IMG/VR virus record: IMGVR_UViG_3300022074_000403
Coordinates: 1-22,746 of that record
Strand: one strand, 5' to 3'
From: a virus
DNA length: 22,746 nt
Shown here: piece after piece, positions 12,456 through 21,995 of the stretch
Layout: every line of letters starts with the position of its first letter
Position numbering within the stretch: position 1 is the first letter of the stretch
Notes under the pieces: model-generated
Told to the model about the DNA's origin: nothing
Seen by the model: the letters and a program-made list of their open reading frames with translations, nothing else
Database searches by the model: none
Translations under genes and position numbers: made by a program

Positions 12456-12456
12456 T

Positions 12457-14304
12457 TTACTTCTCCAGTTGTGCCACGCGAGCGCGTAGTGATTGAATTT
12501 CTTTGACAAGCATTGGGACTAGCTTTGAGTAGTCCACGCCCATCATGTCGTTAGTATCTTCTGGCTCAAATACCACTTCAGGCGCTACGGTCTGCAACTC
12601 TTGCGCGACCATGCCGTAGTCTTGGTGTATGCCATCACCTTTCCAATCAAATTGACGCACTTGGATAGCATCTATTCTGCTGCCAGCGTCGGCAGAATCT
12701 GTGATGTTTTCCTTGAGGCGTTCATCAGATGTTTGTGCGTATAGCGTCTGAGAGTTGCTTACATTGCCGATGTAGCCAATCGTAGACCCACTACTGTTCT
12801 GAAAAACTTGGAAAATACCACCAGAAAAAGTTTTGACTTGGATCTTTCCGCCGCTGTTAGCTGTCGTTGTAGCGATACGAGCGGAACCGGAGTACATGAC
12901 GTTATTTAAATGAAGGTCATTGAAGCGCCTATCGCTAGCACCTAAATTAAGAATTCCGTCAGATTCCGTTCCAGAGCTTGTAGCAGGTAGGATTCCAGTA
13001 TTATTTACAAAAAGTACGTTAGCTGTGCCGTTACCTATTCTTAAATGTGTCCCTACATAACTACCAATACTACCGACTGTTGAGGTGCCTTTATAAAACT
13101 GGAGTATATCGCCGTCAGAGTCAGTTCTATTCAGACGCATTACGACAGCACCAGAGTTAGCGTGTTCAGCTAAACCTCCAGCTTTAAGGGCGTGTCCTGT
13201 TACATTGTTTGCGGCAGGATTTACGTTAGTAGTCCCCACCAGCAAGTTGCCGCTTGCGTCGATGCGCACACGCTCTGCTGCACCAGCATACAACGCCATA
13301 TCGTTACCCACAGCCGCAACATTTACATAGTTATCTGCTGTTGTGTTTGCATCCACCAAGCCTATTCTCGCAGAAGTAGTGCTAGTGCTTTCAAATTTAG
13401 CGGCAATTTGAGTGCCTGCTGAATTTACACTTAGCCTTCTTGCTGGGGCGGTATCATTGATACCCAAAGACTCCGCAGACGCATCCCAGAACAACTTAGG
13501 CGTTGTGCCAGTGTCTTCGTAAAAGCTAATGTCGCCTGTCTCAGCAACACGCAAGCGTTGTCTGTCTGTACCGTCTACTGTGTCGGAAGTCTCAACAATA
13601 AAATCAGCACCAAAGTTAGCACCGACACGCTCACTTACTAGGTTGACGTTACACGCACCGCTTACGTTTTGTAAAACAGCCTGCACTCTAGTGCCGTTTG
13701 CGCTTGTGGTATTTGTGAAAGTAGCGGCTGTGAAAGTTCCAGCACTAGCACCATCAACAGTCAAACCATCAGCAGTCACAGTACCCGTAACGTCGATGCC
13801 TGTGGAGGTGGTTTCTAAAACTTTGCCGTTGCTGTAAAACAACGAAACATTAGGGTTACTGCTATTATTTGATGCAACCAAGTACCTTAAACCAGAAGTA
13901 TTATCCAGCAAACGAATATCAGTGCCTGTAATTTCTAAGTTTCCTGCGCCTGCATCAGTAATATAGCTTTTAGACCCATCATGATAAATCTGTAGGTCAG
14001 AGCCAGCACCGAAAATAGCCTTATCATTGTCGCCAAATGATATGTCGCCAGTGGTAGTGATACTGCCTGTTGTTAGTGCGGTTACCGTCAAAGCACTGAC
14101 CGTGTTGCCTGTTAGCGCAGCGTTTAAGCTGGTGTCTGATACGTTGTTGAGATCGGCCCTTGCAAGCTCAAACCCGCCCGCTGTACTGCCGTCATTAACG
14201 TGGATAGAGTCGTTGGTGGTGTTAACTACTACCTCACCCTCGGCACCTGTAAAAGCGGCTACCTGTGAACTGGTGCCACGCCTGATCTGTAGTTGTGTCG
14301 CCAT
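12457..14304 (-). CDS. Tail fibre with S74 self-cleaving C-terminal chaperone
   Basis: 615 aa. Residues 1-50, QIRRGTSSQVAAFTGAEGEV and then VNDGSTAGGFELARAD, match the particle-binding N-terminal domain of tropism-determinant fibres. The middle has beta-rich repeats such as GSDLQIYHDGSKSYITDAGA, common in marine phage fibres. The C-terminal 91 residues are an intramolecular chaperone (Peptidase_S74): SDERLKENI at 526-534, with probable catalytic Ser526 and Lys531, then YGMVAQELQTVAPEVV and a terminal helix (VKEIQSLRARVAQLEK). The chaperone trimerises the fibre and cuts itself off. This is probably the receptor-binding fibre that sets host range. It starts one base after the stop of the 125-aa gene. 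Confidence 0.9.
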   Translation of the reverse strand: MATQLQIRRGTSSQVAAFTGAEGEVVVNTTNDSIHVNDGSTAGGFELARADLNNVSDTSLNAALTGNTVSALTVTALTTGSITTTGDISFGDNDKAIFGAGSDLQIYHDGSKSYITDAGAGNLEITGTDIRLLDNTSGLRYLVASNNSSNPNVSLFYSNGKVLETTSTGIDVTGTVTADGLTVDGASAGTFTAATFTNTTSANGTRVQAVLQNVSGACNVNLVSERVGANFGADFIVETSDTVDGTDRQRLRVAETGDISFYEDTGTTPKLFWDASAESLGINDTAPARRLSVNSAGTQIAAKFESTSTTSARIGLVDANTTADNYVNVAAVGNDMALYAGAAERVRIDASGNLLVGTTNVNPAANNVTGHALKAGGLAEHANSGAVVMRLNRTDSDGDILQFYKGTSTVGSIGSYVGTHLRIGNGTANVLFVNNTGILPATSSGTESDGILNLGASDRRFNDLHLNNVMYSGSARIATTTANSGGKIQVKTFSGGIFQVFQNSSGSTIGYIGNVSNSQTLYAQTSDERLKENITDSADAGSRIDAIQVRQFDWKGDGIHQDYGMVAQELQTVAPEVVFEPEDTNDMMGVDYSKLVPMLVKEIQSLRARVAQLEK

Positions 14305-14682
14305 CTAAGTCTCCAATGTGGGCCAATCTTCATCTGCAAGATCAGGCCAGTTCTGGTGTAGTGTAATGTCGCGCAAAGCCTGCCGATAGGTTCTGTACTG
14401 TGTTTTTTGATCGTCTGTAAGTGGCGCATCAAGCACTTGAGTCCAATCGCTCTCCCTGAGCAATGCATCTCTCTCTAACCGCGCATTTGTTTCTTTCAAT
14501 TCGTCCGTTTCGACGTGCTCTTTATCTACGACGCTTCCATCGACGACCATTTGCGTAGCGTCATCTGCTACACCTTCTAGGATAAACTCACCATCTTGAG
14601 CTTGGATTACAAAATCTGCTTCTGCACACACGCCAGAGCGTAAAATAGTCCCACCTTCTTCATACACAACGAAGTTTTTCAC
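14305..14682 (-). CDS. Tail-fibre assembly chaperone-like protein
   Basis: 125 aa. The C-terminal part LLRESDWTQVLDAPLTDDQKTQYRTYRQALRDITLHQNWPDLADEDWPT matches the Phage_tail_APC pattern (Ser-Asp-Trp-Thr-Gln, Leu-Thr-Asp, Tyr-Arg-Gln-Ala-Leu-Arg-Asp, Trp-Pro). The N-terminal 60 residues are strands with an acidic middle. Proteins of this group lie next to fibre genes and are thought to help fibre assembly. The start is GTG at 14682-14680, overlapping the J-like stop as GTGA. Confidence 0.78.
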   Translation of the reverse strand: MKNFVVYEEGGTILRSGVCAEADFVIQAQDGEFILEGVADDATQMVVDGSVVDKEHVETDELKETNARLERDALLRESDWTQVLDAPLTDDQKTQYRTYRQALRDITLHQNWPDLADEDWPTLET

Positions 14683-17600
14683 TTTTTAACCTCCAGCAAG
14701 GCCAAGCTCCTGCTCGAAACAGTCGAGGTGGTTGCTGCTGCTTGTGGGCTTGTTCCGTTGTTTTCAGCGGTAAGTGTATAAGTCACCGACCCAGCACTCG
14801 CGCTAAAATCTGTTAGCGAAAATGAGAAAAAGTGTGTTTCACCAACTCCGGTCAGGGTTTGGGTGAAGATCGTGGAACCGCTGCGCTTAACCCGCGCAGT
14901 GACACTATGCGATCTCCCGCTCGATGGCACGGCCTTGAAGCTCGCAAAAATCAGAACGGATGCGCCTGTAGCCGTATGGCTGACAGTTTGGATTGTCACC
15001 TCATTATCACTATTGACAACACTGATGTTGCCCGCTGTAAACGCTGACGCGGCGTTACTTACCGCATTGTTTTTTATCTGAGCGGTGTCTACGCCAGCGG
15101 CGTGGATAACTAGCTGCCCAGCGCCATCGGTGTCCAACGTGACGTTGTCTATATTGATGCGGTTAGCGTTGATTGTTCCCGTAGTAATTACGCCGCCAGA
15201 GATAGCAGTGACGTTAGTATTGACCTGCCCGCCAGTGATGAACCCACTGTTATTTGTCAGGTCAGAGATGTTTGACCCATTAATGACAATAGCGCCTGCG
15301 CTGATTATCCCCGATACATCTAACCTAGCTGTCGGAACCGTACCCGAAGAAATGTTTGAGCCGTTGATATTCGAGACCGTTACCTGTGCCGCGTTGATAG
15401 ACCCCGCTGTAACAGCACCGAGGTTCGCGGAGATCGCCGCTAGATTCGACACGTTTAGCTTATTCGCGTCGATGGTTGAGGCTGCTATCTTCCCGCCCGT
15501 TATTGCATTCGATTGAATGTTAGAGGACTGGATAAATTCAAACGTACCTATGGCAGCGACCACTGCCGCCGTGGTGATAGACGAGCTTTGGATTGCACCG
15601 ATCACCGCTGAATCTGCGAATATCTCAGAGGTATCGAGTTGGGCTGACGTTATCGTTGATGCCGCTATCTCTGATGCCGTGACAGCGTTTGCTGCTATGG
15701 CATTCGCAGTGACGGAATCCGCTGCCAGCTTGACCGCACTAATCGCCCCGCTTGCGATGGAATCAGCGACCACGGCCCCGGCCTGAATGGATGCTGTCGA
15801 AATCTGGCCCGCCGTGAGGCTAGATGCCTGCACTTGTCCGAAGACCTGTGTGGCTAGATTCACTTGGTCATCAAGGTCTGCCGCTGATATAGCCTTCGTC
15901 CACGAAGTTCCGCTGTACCGATAGAGCTTGTTGTCACTGGTCAGCATCACCACTCGACCAGTCGTCAAGTTGGTAGTCGGCAGAACGCTCACTCTTTCAA
16001 CAGGTCTCACCGTATCGCTGAACAGATTCTCGCCCAAAGTGCCTGACAAGTCGGCAGTGCTTACTAAGGTCGTGAATGCAGGAACCGACGAGTCGTAGCG
16101 GTAGAGCTTCTTGTCACTGGTGAGGAAGACAATCGACGGCCCAGTGTAACCAGTTGGTGATGGCAGACTCGTAACTGCTGAGATTGGCTCAACACCGCTA
16201 GCAAACGAAGCCGCAGTTATTGATCCGGGATTTACCGATGATGCCGTGAAAAGGTCTGTCGTCCACGCTGAGCCTGTCCAAACGAATAAGGTGCTTGTGG
16301 TCGTCAGGAACTTAATCTGTCCGACATGCGCTCCTGTGACGCCTGAGAGGGTGCTTACTGGCTCAATGCCGAAAGCATTGCCAGCGGCTAGCTCATCGAG
16401 GACGTTTTGCGCTAGATCATTAAGCACGACCTTCTGTGTCGTGGCATTTACTGATGCGGTAAACCCAGAGAGGTTGCCAGAGCGGTCAGCACTCCTCAGC
16501 CAAAAGTATCGAGTGACGTTATTAGCTAATCCGGTGACTGTATGCTGGTCGGTCTTCGATCTGACGATGAGGGTCGATGTGGCTTGGTTGTCTACTGTAT
16601 TCTGGAAGATCTCCACATAGGCCAGATCGCTGTCCGAAGGTAACTCGAAATCGAGCTTTATCTGCTGGATACCACCTGTCGCAGTGACGCTAGAAGGTAC
16701 GGCTGGTGGTGTCTGGTCGCCTTGCAGCGTGATATTCGCAGTAACGAACGCCGACACTTTGCCGGTCAGTGAGACTGCGCGAACCTTAAACTGGAACTCC
16801 TCTAGCTCCTCCATGCCAGTGATGACCGTGGAATCGCCATAGACGTTAATAGATGAGAAGTCGGTGTCTGCGCCGGAGATGGCTTCATTCACGCCGCCAT
16901 AGTTTAATTCGATGGTTGTAGCACTAGCGACAGAGCCATAATCTTCCGTCGCAGTGTACGAATTAGCTACGGCTCCAAGGTCTATCTCGCCCGCGCTGGT
17001 TCGCTTGAACTGCACCTCGTAGAAAGAGACATAAGTGTTTGCTACTGGTGGCGTCCATTTGGCCTTGATAGCAGGGAGCACGGAGCCGTCATTACCTAGA
17101 GCCGTGGTCTCTGTAAGGGTCAATCCGGTCGGAGGGTCTTGCGTAGGCGTATCGTCAACGATGTCGGAATAGTCAGGGTTATTCGGCCCGACGGTAGCGA
17201 TCACGTTTGAAGTATCTGAGTCGGGGTTTCGGTCTGACTTTACGAAGGGCTGGCTGCTGTTCTTATCACCGGCATATGCAAACGCTCTCACCCAATAGTA
17301 ACGCTGATTCCCCACAACCACTGGGTCGATATGATTAAACGCATCGTGGAAGAACTGCGTCCCTCTCGTCTCACCGATCAATTTGGCGTTAGCCCATGAC
17401 GAGTCCGCAGACGCATAGACTGCAATCGTCTCAAAAAGTTTAGGGTTGACTGGGTTAGTCCAGTTCAACTCAATATGCTTTAGCCCGCCATTCGCCGTCA
17501 GATTCTGTGGGTCTGGTACACCACGGAAGCCTTCTGTGATAACCCCGCTTGCTGAGATCGTGCTGTATTCGCTCGCCGCTGGGTCTGCGTATGATCCTGA

Positions 17601-19076
17601 GTCGTCCTCTAACAGTGTGAGGTTGACCACCCCGTCTTGAGTATCGGAGAAAGACCAAGCAGCACAACGGAATACCTTGTTGGAGTAATTAAGCTCCGAG
17701 ACTGTGACTTGCACCCTGTCGCCTACGTCCACACGAAGCCCTGTCAGGTTCGCTGGGAACGTGATTACCTTCTGCTGATCTGATAGCTGGATTTGCTTGT
17801 TCGCTATCCTTTGAGCCATGAAGCTGGTGTTCGTGAACGGCAACTGCACGTCTCGGATAAGAACTTCGTTGTTATCTCTGCTCAGTGCGCTCGTAAGCTG
17901 TACTTCTGGCGCTTCCACGCTTTTGTGATTCTGCGAAGGGTCGATGAAAATAGGTCTGATGGTGTTAAATCGGTCACCTCGCTCGACGGAGGTTTTCACA
18001 CCAATAGCACCCGCCAGGTCGTCTTCATCAAGGCTTTCAGTAGGAGCCTCGTAGATTCCTGCCCTGATCGTGTAGATACCATTTGAGTAGACCAAGGTGC
18101 CGTTCATGCTGGACATGAGCTTGTTGATGTTCGCTCTGTGGCTGTCTCCTGCGAATAGGACGCCGTTAGCGGTAAATCGCTTTTCTGTACCAGAGGATGG
18201 AACTGCTACTGTCACGTCACAAGCATCAGCCGCAGTCACTACCGCCGCCCAGTCTATCTTGCTAGTGGGGACGCTAAGGCCGAACTTCGTATCGGTGAGA
18301 TAGTTAGCAACACAAAGAGCAGGGTTCTCGCTCCACGCTTGGTAAGTAGCATTGCTTGGGTTAGCTCCTGCTGAATTGCCAGCAGCGACATCTAGTCGCG
18401 GGTCATATATGTCTTTTTTGCCCTTCACCAAAGCCTTGATGTTCGTAGGCTTCAGCCTGTCCCACACTTCTTGCGATGAGTCGGTCAACCGCCACTTCGT
18501 CACTAGGTAGGCGATGCCCCTAGCTCTATGGGCCGAAGTCCAAGCTGTGAACGGAGTGGTTAGCAGGGAGCTTGATGTTTGGGTGCTTGATCCTGTCTTG
18601 CGCTCAACGAAACAGATGGTCGTGGAAGGGTCTTCCGTTGTAGGGCCAAAGCTGCCAGTCGTTACTGCATTACCCGAAAAAGACGCATTTGGGATTCGAG
18701 TATTATCGAAGAATATGTCTGTGACCGACTCGCATTCATGCCCTGTAAGAGCGATAGCATGGTAGAGATCCTTGTTGTCCGTCCCAGCAACTCCGACGAA
18801 GAATATTGGCCCAGAAACTAGCGCCTCACCATAGACGACTTTCTGTACTTCAATCGTGCCCCTGACTGTCTGCTGTCTGGTTGTGTCAGTATCTGACTGA
18901 GGCAGAGAGATATCAGGCATTAAGCCTTTGATTGCGAACGGTGCCGATAATATCGCGGTGCCTGCAATGATGCTGCCCGCTGCGCCGAATGACGCACCAG
19001 TAGCGATAACGCCTACAGTCTCAACTGCGCCTAGTATTACCGTGCCAATTAGCTTGACGGCTGCAATAACCTCCAT
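14679..19076 (-). CDS. J-like tail tip / central tail fibre protein, 1465 aa
   Basis: 1465 aa. Residues 1-55 are unusually hydrophobic and Gly/Ala-rich, as in the lambda I protein, so an I-like segment may be fused to J. The QTVRGTIEVQKVVYGEALVSGPIFF region starts the conserved J-type hub. Fibronectin type III-like modules follow at about 515-860 (DPQNLTANGGLKHIELNW and two later copies). Residues about 892-1070 hold three related repeats with a Leu-Tyr-Arg-Tyr or Leu-Phe-Val-Trp core. A long Ile/Ala/Thr-rich stretch with repeated Ala-x-x-Ile-x-Ala (about 1090-1340) suggests a beta-helical rod. The end is a small beta domain. The protein forms the tail tip and probably contacts the host. It follows the NlpC-type gene directly. 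Confidence 0.88.
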   Translation of the reverse strand: MEVIAAVKLIGTVILGAVETVGVIATGASFGAAGSIIAGTAILSAPFAIKGLMPDISLPQSDTDTTRQQTVRGTIEVQKVVYGEALVSGPIFFVGVAGTDNKDLYHAIALTGHECESVTDIFFDNTRIPNASFSGNAVTTGSFGPTTEDPSTTICFVERKTGSSTQTSSSLLTTPFTAWTSAHRARGIAYLVTKWRLTDSSQEVWDRLKPTNIKALVKGKKDIYDPRLDVAAGNSAGANPSNATYQAWSENPALCVANYLTDTKFGLSVPTSKIDWAAVVTAADACDVTVAVPSSGTEKRFTANGVLFAGDSHRANINKLMSSMNGTLVYSNGIYTIRAGIYEAPTESLDEDDLAGAIGVKTSVERGDRFNTIRPIFIDPSQNHKSVEAPEVQLTSALSRDNNEVLIRDVQLPFTNTSFMAQRIANKQIQLSDQQKVITFPANLTGLRVDVGDRVQVTVSELNYSNKVFRCAAWSFSDTQDGVVNLTLLEDDSGSYADPAASEYSTISASGVITEGFRGVPDPQNLTANGGLKHIELNWTNPVNPKLFETIAVYASADSSWANAKLIGETRGTQFFHDAFNHIDPVVVGNQRYYWVRAFAYAGDKNSSQPFVKSDRNPDSDTSNVIATVGPNNPDYSDIVDDTPTQDPPTGLTLTETTALGNDGSVLPAIKAKWTPPVANTYVSFYEVQFKRTSAGEIDLGAVANSYTATEDYGSVASATTIELNYGGVNEAISGADTDFSSINVYGDSTVITGMEELEEFQFKVRAVSLTGKVSAFVTANITLQGDQTPPAVPSSVTATGGIQQIKLDFELPSDSDLAYVEIFQNTVDNQATSTLIVRSKTDQHTVTGLANNVTRYFWLRSADRSGNLSGFTASVNATTQKVVLNDLAQNVLDELAAGNAFGIEPVSTLSGVTGAHVGQIKFLTTTSTLFVWTGSAWTTDLFTASSVNPGSITAASFASGVEPISAVTSLPSPTGYTGPSIVFLTSDKKLYRYDSSVPAFTTLVSTADLSGTLGENLFSDTVRPVERVSVLPTTNLTTGRVVMLTSDNKLYRYSGTSWTKAISAADLDDQVNLATQVFGQVQASSLTAGQISTASIQAGAVVADSIASGAISAVKLAADSVTANAIAANAVTASEIAASTITSAQLDTSEIFADSAVIGAIQSSSITTAAVVAAIGTFEFIQSSNIQSNAITGGKIAASTIDANKLNVSNLAAISANLGAVTAGSINAAQVTVSNINGSNISSGTVPTARLDVSGIISAGAIVINGSNISDLTNNSGFITGGQVNTNVTAISGGVITTGTINANRINIDNVTLDTDGAGQLVIHAAGVDTAQIKNNAVSNAASAFTAGNISVVNSDNEVTIQTVSHTATGASVLIFASFKAVPSSGRSHSVTARVKRSGSTIFTQTLTGVGETHFFSFSLTDFSASAGSVTYTLTAENNGTSPQAAATTSTVSSRSLALLEVKK

Positions 19077-19445
19077 CTATGCGCTCCAGCCAGCCAGAAC
19101 ATAACGCTCTGGAACCCTCGCCATGCCGCGAGATGTCAAACAGACCACATAACCGCCTAGCTTTATGCCGCAAACTTGATCGACTATCGGAAGCCTCACG
19201 ACACAAGGATCGCCGTCCTGCAATGTTGACGATGGTTCGCCCAGAATAGAACCTATAAACTCCAACAAGCTGCCCTCTCTACCTACCAAAAGCTCCGCTT
19301 GAGCTTGAGATTCGTACACGAAGTCAGTTGAGTAGTCTTTGCCAGTTAACTCTTTCACGACGAAGGCGATAAACTGGCAGCAGTCAGCATCGCCATACTT
19401 GAACTGACGACGTTGCCACTTATTGAGTGCAGCGTGAACTCTCAC
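19077..19445 (-). CDS. DUF6950-like tail assembly protein
   Basis: 122 aa. KYGDADCCQFIAFVVKELTGKDY (16-38), with Asp21, Cys22 and Cys23, fits DUF6950, whose Asp-Cys start resembles the NlpC/P60 cysteine peptidase fold of tail protein K. DGDPCVVRLP, then a Gly-Gly-Tyr-Val-Val strand, and a Trp at the end agree. The His of the peptidase triad is not clear, so activity is uncertain. In lambda-type tails this gene sits between L and J; here it lies between the DUF2163-like gene and J in the same order. The start is GTG overlapping the upstream stop as GTGA. Confidence 0.78.
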   Translation of the reverse strand: MRVHAALNKWQRRQFKYGDADCCQFIAFVVKELTGKDYSTDFVYESQAQAELLVGREGSLLEFIGSILGEPSSTLQDGDPCVVRLPIVDQVCGIKLGGYVVCLTSRGMARVPERYVLAGWSA

Positions 19446-20086
19446 CGGTATGGGTTCTCAGGGCTATTTCTATAGTTGTCCATTGGGTTCGCATTTGACC
19501 CACCTCCAGCAATCGCATCGGAGTTTGGATCGCCCCAGCGTATTTTCGCGCCTTCTATATCAGCCATGAACTCAAAGGCTAGATCGCCAGAGAAGTCGTT
19601 TTGTAGCTGCGCGTCGGTATATTTTAGATTAGATGATTTGTCGAACCGTGCTAGCTCTGACTCTGCCGTGAGTGAGATCACATCACCGCTTGCTGCACCG
19701 ATGGACACATCCATCTGATCCATAGCGCCTTCCCAGACAATCGTTGGGTCAGCGAGAAGTGCGTCATCAGAATCAAGGACTCCCAGATACACCTTAACGG
19801 GGTGCATGTAATAGTCCTCGGTCAAAGCAGCGCCGGAGATGGTCGCATCTAATCCAGAGAGCGAGAGGGTTATCTTGTAAGGGCTAACGTCTGCGCCTTC
19901 TTCGATCTGGCTAATTTCGCCAAGATCTCCGACGCCCAGCCAATCGTGACCGCCCCAAGTATAGGTGCCGATGGAGTTGTGCAGGTAAACCGTGCCCGAT
20001 GGAAACTGTAGCTCAGCAAACGTAACCAGCGCGACATGCTGCGACGATAGCGCAGTCAGTACATTGGACGGAAACCCACGGCTCAC
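19442..20086 (-). CDS. DUF2163-like tail tip protein
   Basis: 214 aa from GTG 20086-20084 (SRGFPSNVLTALSSQHVALV), overlapping the previous TGA as GTGA; the longer in-frame start runs into the upstream gene and is not needed. LVTFAELQFPSGTVYLHNSIGTYTWGGHDWLGVGDLGEISQIEE and SPYKITLSLSGLD match DUF2163, found in tail-tip modules with DUF6950 and J-like proteins. AMDQMDVSIGAASGDVISLTAESELARFD continues the family. The Gly/Asn-rich C-terminus may pack against the hub. It probably acts as the lambda L-equivalent tip protein. Confidence 0.82.
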   Translation of the reverse strand: MSRGFPSNVLTALSSQHVALVTFAELQFPSGTVYLHNSIGTYTWGGHDWLGVGDLGEISQIEEGADVSPYKITLSLSGLDATISGAALTEDYYMHPVKVYLGVLDSDDALLADPTIVWEGAMDQMDVSIGAASGDVISLTAESELARFDKSSNLKYTDAQLQNDFSGDLAFEFMADIEGAKIRWGDPNSDAIAGGGSNANPMDNYRNSPENPYR

Positions 20087-20682
20087 GCGAGAACATCCTC
20101 GACGGCTTCGATCGTAAAGCTCGAACTGATGTCTCTCTGCGTATCCCAAGACGCTGGCCCTGCCAACATGAATACACCAGATACCGGGGTCAGATAGTCA
20201 ACGACTGTATTGTTCGCTGCTGTCTTTCTAATTGGTGGGGCAATGGACAAAGTAACATTGCCAGAGGCATCCGAGTTAGCGTCAGCAATGACCATGTGAA
20301 GCTCGTTGTTGAACGAGATGTAGTCTCCCGCCCTCAAGTAATTATTGACCGATGCCGTCGCACCATCACACACCAAGCTGGTGCCAGATTGCGTACCGCC
20401 GTTGATAAGTAACGTACCGCCACCTGCGCCCCTTCGAGTATAGGAGTGATCGTGCAGTGTAAATCTATGCTGCTGTCCGTTTAGTTTGACTACGAACGCC
20501 TGCATCTCTCGCCTGTCGTCACCGGTAAGATTGGTGAACTGCAAGCTCGCTCGCCACAGTGAGCCTTTGCGCGAGGAAGTTTGTATCGCATTAGTCAGCG
20601 GTGACTGAAATGTGCGGGTGTTAGCAACAAGCTCAAAGGTATTCGTCGTGGGCGTGATGCTGGGGAATGCAAATGTGGTCAC
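20083..20682 (-). CDS. Tail tip protein, 199 aa
   Basis: 199 aa. SLWRASLQFTNLTGDDRREMQAFVVKLNGQQHRFTLHDHSYTRRGAGGG resembles the core of phage distal-tail proteins: an aromatic-basic strand, then a helix with Phe-Val-x-Lys-Leu-Asn-Gly, then Phe-x-Leu-x-Asp. It is mostly beta and ends in an acidic SSFTIEAVEDVLA. It lies between the tape measure and the DUF2163-like gene, where the lambda M-equivalent is found. The start is GTG at 20682-20680, overlapping the tape measure stop as GTGA. The family name is not certain. Confidence 0.75.
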   Translation of the reverse strand: MTTFAFPSITPTTNTFELVANTRTFQSPLTNAIQTSSRKGSLWRASLQFTNLTGDDRREMQAFVVKLNGQQHRFTLHDHSYTRRGAGGGTLLINGGTQSGTSLVCDGATASVNNYLRAGDYISFNNELHMVIADANSDASGNVTLSIAPPIRKTAANNTVVDYLTPVSGVFMLAGPASWDTQRDISSSFTIEAVEDVLA

Positions 20683-21995
20683 GCGAACCGCCTCCTACGC
20701 ATCAGATCTTGGATTGTCATTATAGTCTGCTGGCTGGTCTGAGCCATAGCGGTTTTGATCTTCTGGTCTACATCAGCGCCAGAGCCGCGAGCATCGACGT
20801 TGTTAATAACTGTGATGCCAGCACCCTGACCTTTTGTATGGTCTATCACTGATTCATTCGGGTGAAGTGTAGCAAGGAAGCCGCCGCGCCCATCTATGCC
20901 TCCCGATCTCGCGCCCATGCCAGTGAAGCCGCCGCCCTCGAAGCTAGCGGACTTGATTTGAGCGACTTGCGCCAAGCCGAACCCGACTGTCGCTATCGCT
21001 GCTAACTGTCCAAACGGTGGAGGGAACGCAGCCAGTGCCTTAGTCGCAGCATCGTAGGTCTGCATAGTGGCCTGAGCTATCCGAAAGGCTTTGTTTACGG
21101 CGAACATCTCTTTGCTCATTCTTGATGAGGCAGTGAGTTGCTCATCTAAGTTGCTGAGAGTTTCTTCCTTGTTTTTCTTCTTCTCTCTACGCTCTTCAAT
21201 GCTTTTGTTGATGTTGGATTGATTCAAAGCAAGCAGGACGGCGCTACCATCTTTTTCTAGCTGCTCCATCTCTTTACGGAGATTGGTTTGCTCTCTCAGA
21301 GCCGCAGTCGCTGCTCTCGTTCTTTCTGCGGTGGTATCCTGTGACTCAGCATAAGCGGCGTTAACCGCTGCTATTCTTTCTAAGACTATGCTGGCCTCTT
21401 CGTTGACAGAGTTTTGTTCTCTTTGCGCTGCTGCGACTGCTTCAATCGCTGCTTTTAGAACTGGTTGTCTAGTGCGCCCCTGTCGTTTTCTTTCTAGGTC
21501 TTCCTCTGCTTTATCTACTTCAAGTTGTGCTTGTGCTTGTGCCGCTATCGCTTCAGCTTGCAACTCTGCATTGCGACGAATAGCCCTCGCTCGCTCTGTT
21601 GCAGTCATGGAAGCTAGCGATGTTTGTACATCGTCTGCTGCTTCCTTCATTCTCTCTAACGCATTCGTGCCGCTAAAGAGAGACGAAATTAGCGGGCCAG
21701 CGACTGCTGCTGCAACGGCTATGAATGCACCGATCACTGCACCACCGGGGCCAAATATCGAAGCTATTTGTGAACCCTGTTGACCGAATACTGTGGCTGC
21801 TGCTGTGCCACTTTGTAGCTGAACCGCTACGTCTTGAATCTGAAAGCCTAGCTGTTGGGAAGCGCCTCGGAAGTTTTTGAATCGCCCTGTGACGACTTGA
21901 GCATTCTTCGCGGTGCGATTAAGGTTTTTGTTAACCGAATCAAGGCCGCGCTTGGTTCTATCCTCTGCTGTGATTACTACTTTAGCGTCAGCCAT
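20679..21995 (-). CDS. Tape measure protein, short (438 aa)
   Basis: 438 aa. A basic, helical N-terminus leads to a hydrophobic stretch at about 82-107 (GPGGAVIGAFIAVAAAVAGPLISSLF), long Glu/Ala/Gln-rich coiled-coil helices (about 120-300), then FPPPFGQLAAIATVGFGLAQVAQIKS and EGGGFTGMGARSGG ... LATLHPNESVIDHTKG, the usual end of tape measure proteins. It sets tail length and is ejected with DNA; by the roughly 0.15 nm per residue rule, the tail would be about 65 nm, short for a siphovirus. ATG at 21995-21993 overlaps the frameshift product stop by 8 bp. Its position after the tail chaperones is canonical. Confidence 0.92.
   Translation of the reverse strand: MADAKVVITAEDRTKRGLDSVNKNLNRTAKNAQVVTGRFKNFRGASQQLGFQIQDVAVQLQSGTAAATVFGQQGSQIASIFGPGGAVIGAFIAVAAAVAGPLISSLFSGTNALERMKEAADDVQTSLASMTATERARAIRRNAELQAEAIAAQAQAQLEVDKAEEDLERKRQGRTRQPVLKAAIEAVAAAQREQNSVNEEASIVLERIAAVNAAYAESQDTTAERTRAATAALREQTNLRKEMEQLEKDGSAVLLALNQSNINKSIEERREKKKNKEETLSNLDEQLTASSRMSKEMFAVNKAFRIAQATMQTYDAATKALAAFPPPFGQLAAIATVGFGLAQVAQIKSASFEGGGFTGMGARSGGIDGRGGFLATLHPNESVIDHTKGQGAGITVINNVDARGSGADVDQKIKTAMAQTSQQTIMTIQDLMRRRRFA

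Noticed and set aside
12457-19076. Many rightward open frames opposite the fibre and J-like genes
   Set aside because: They are shadows of low-complexity Ser/Thr/Ala/Val codons on the other strand, without ribosome sites.
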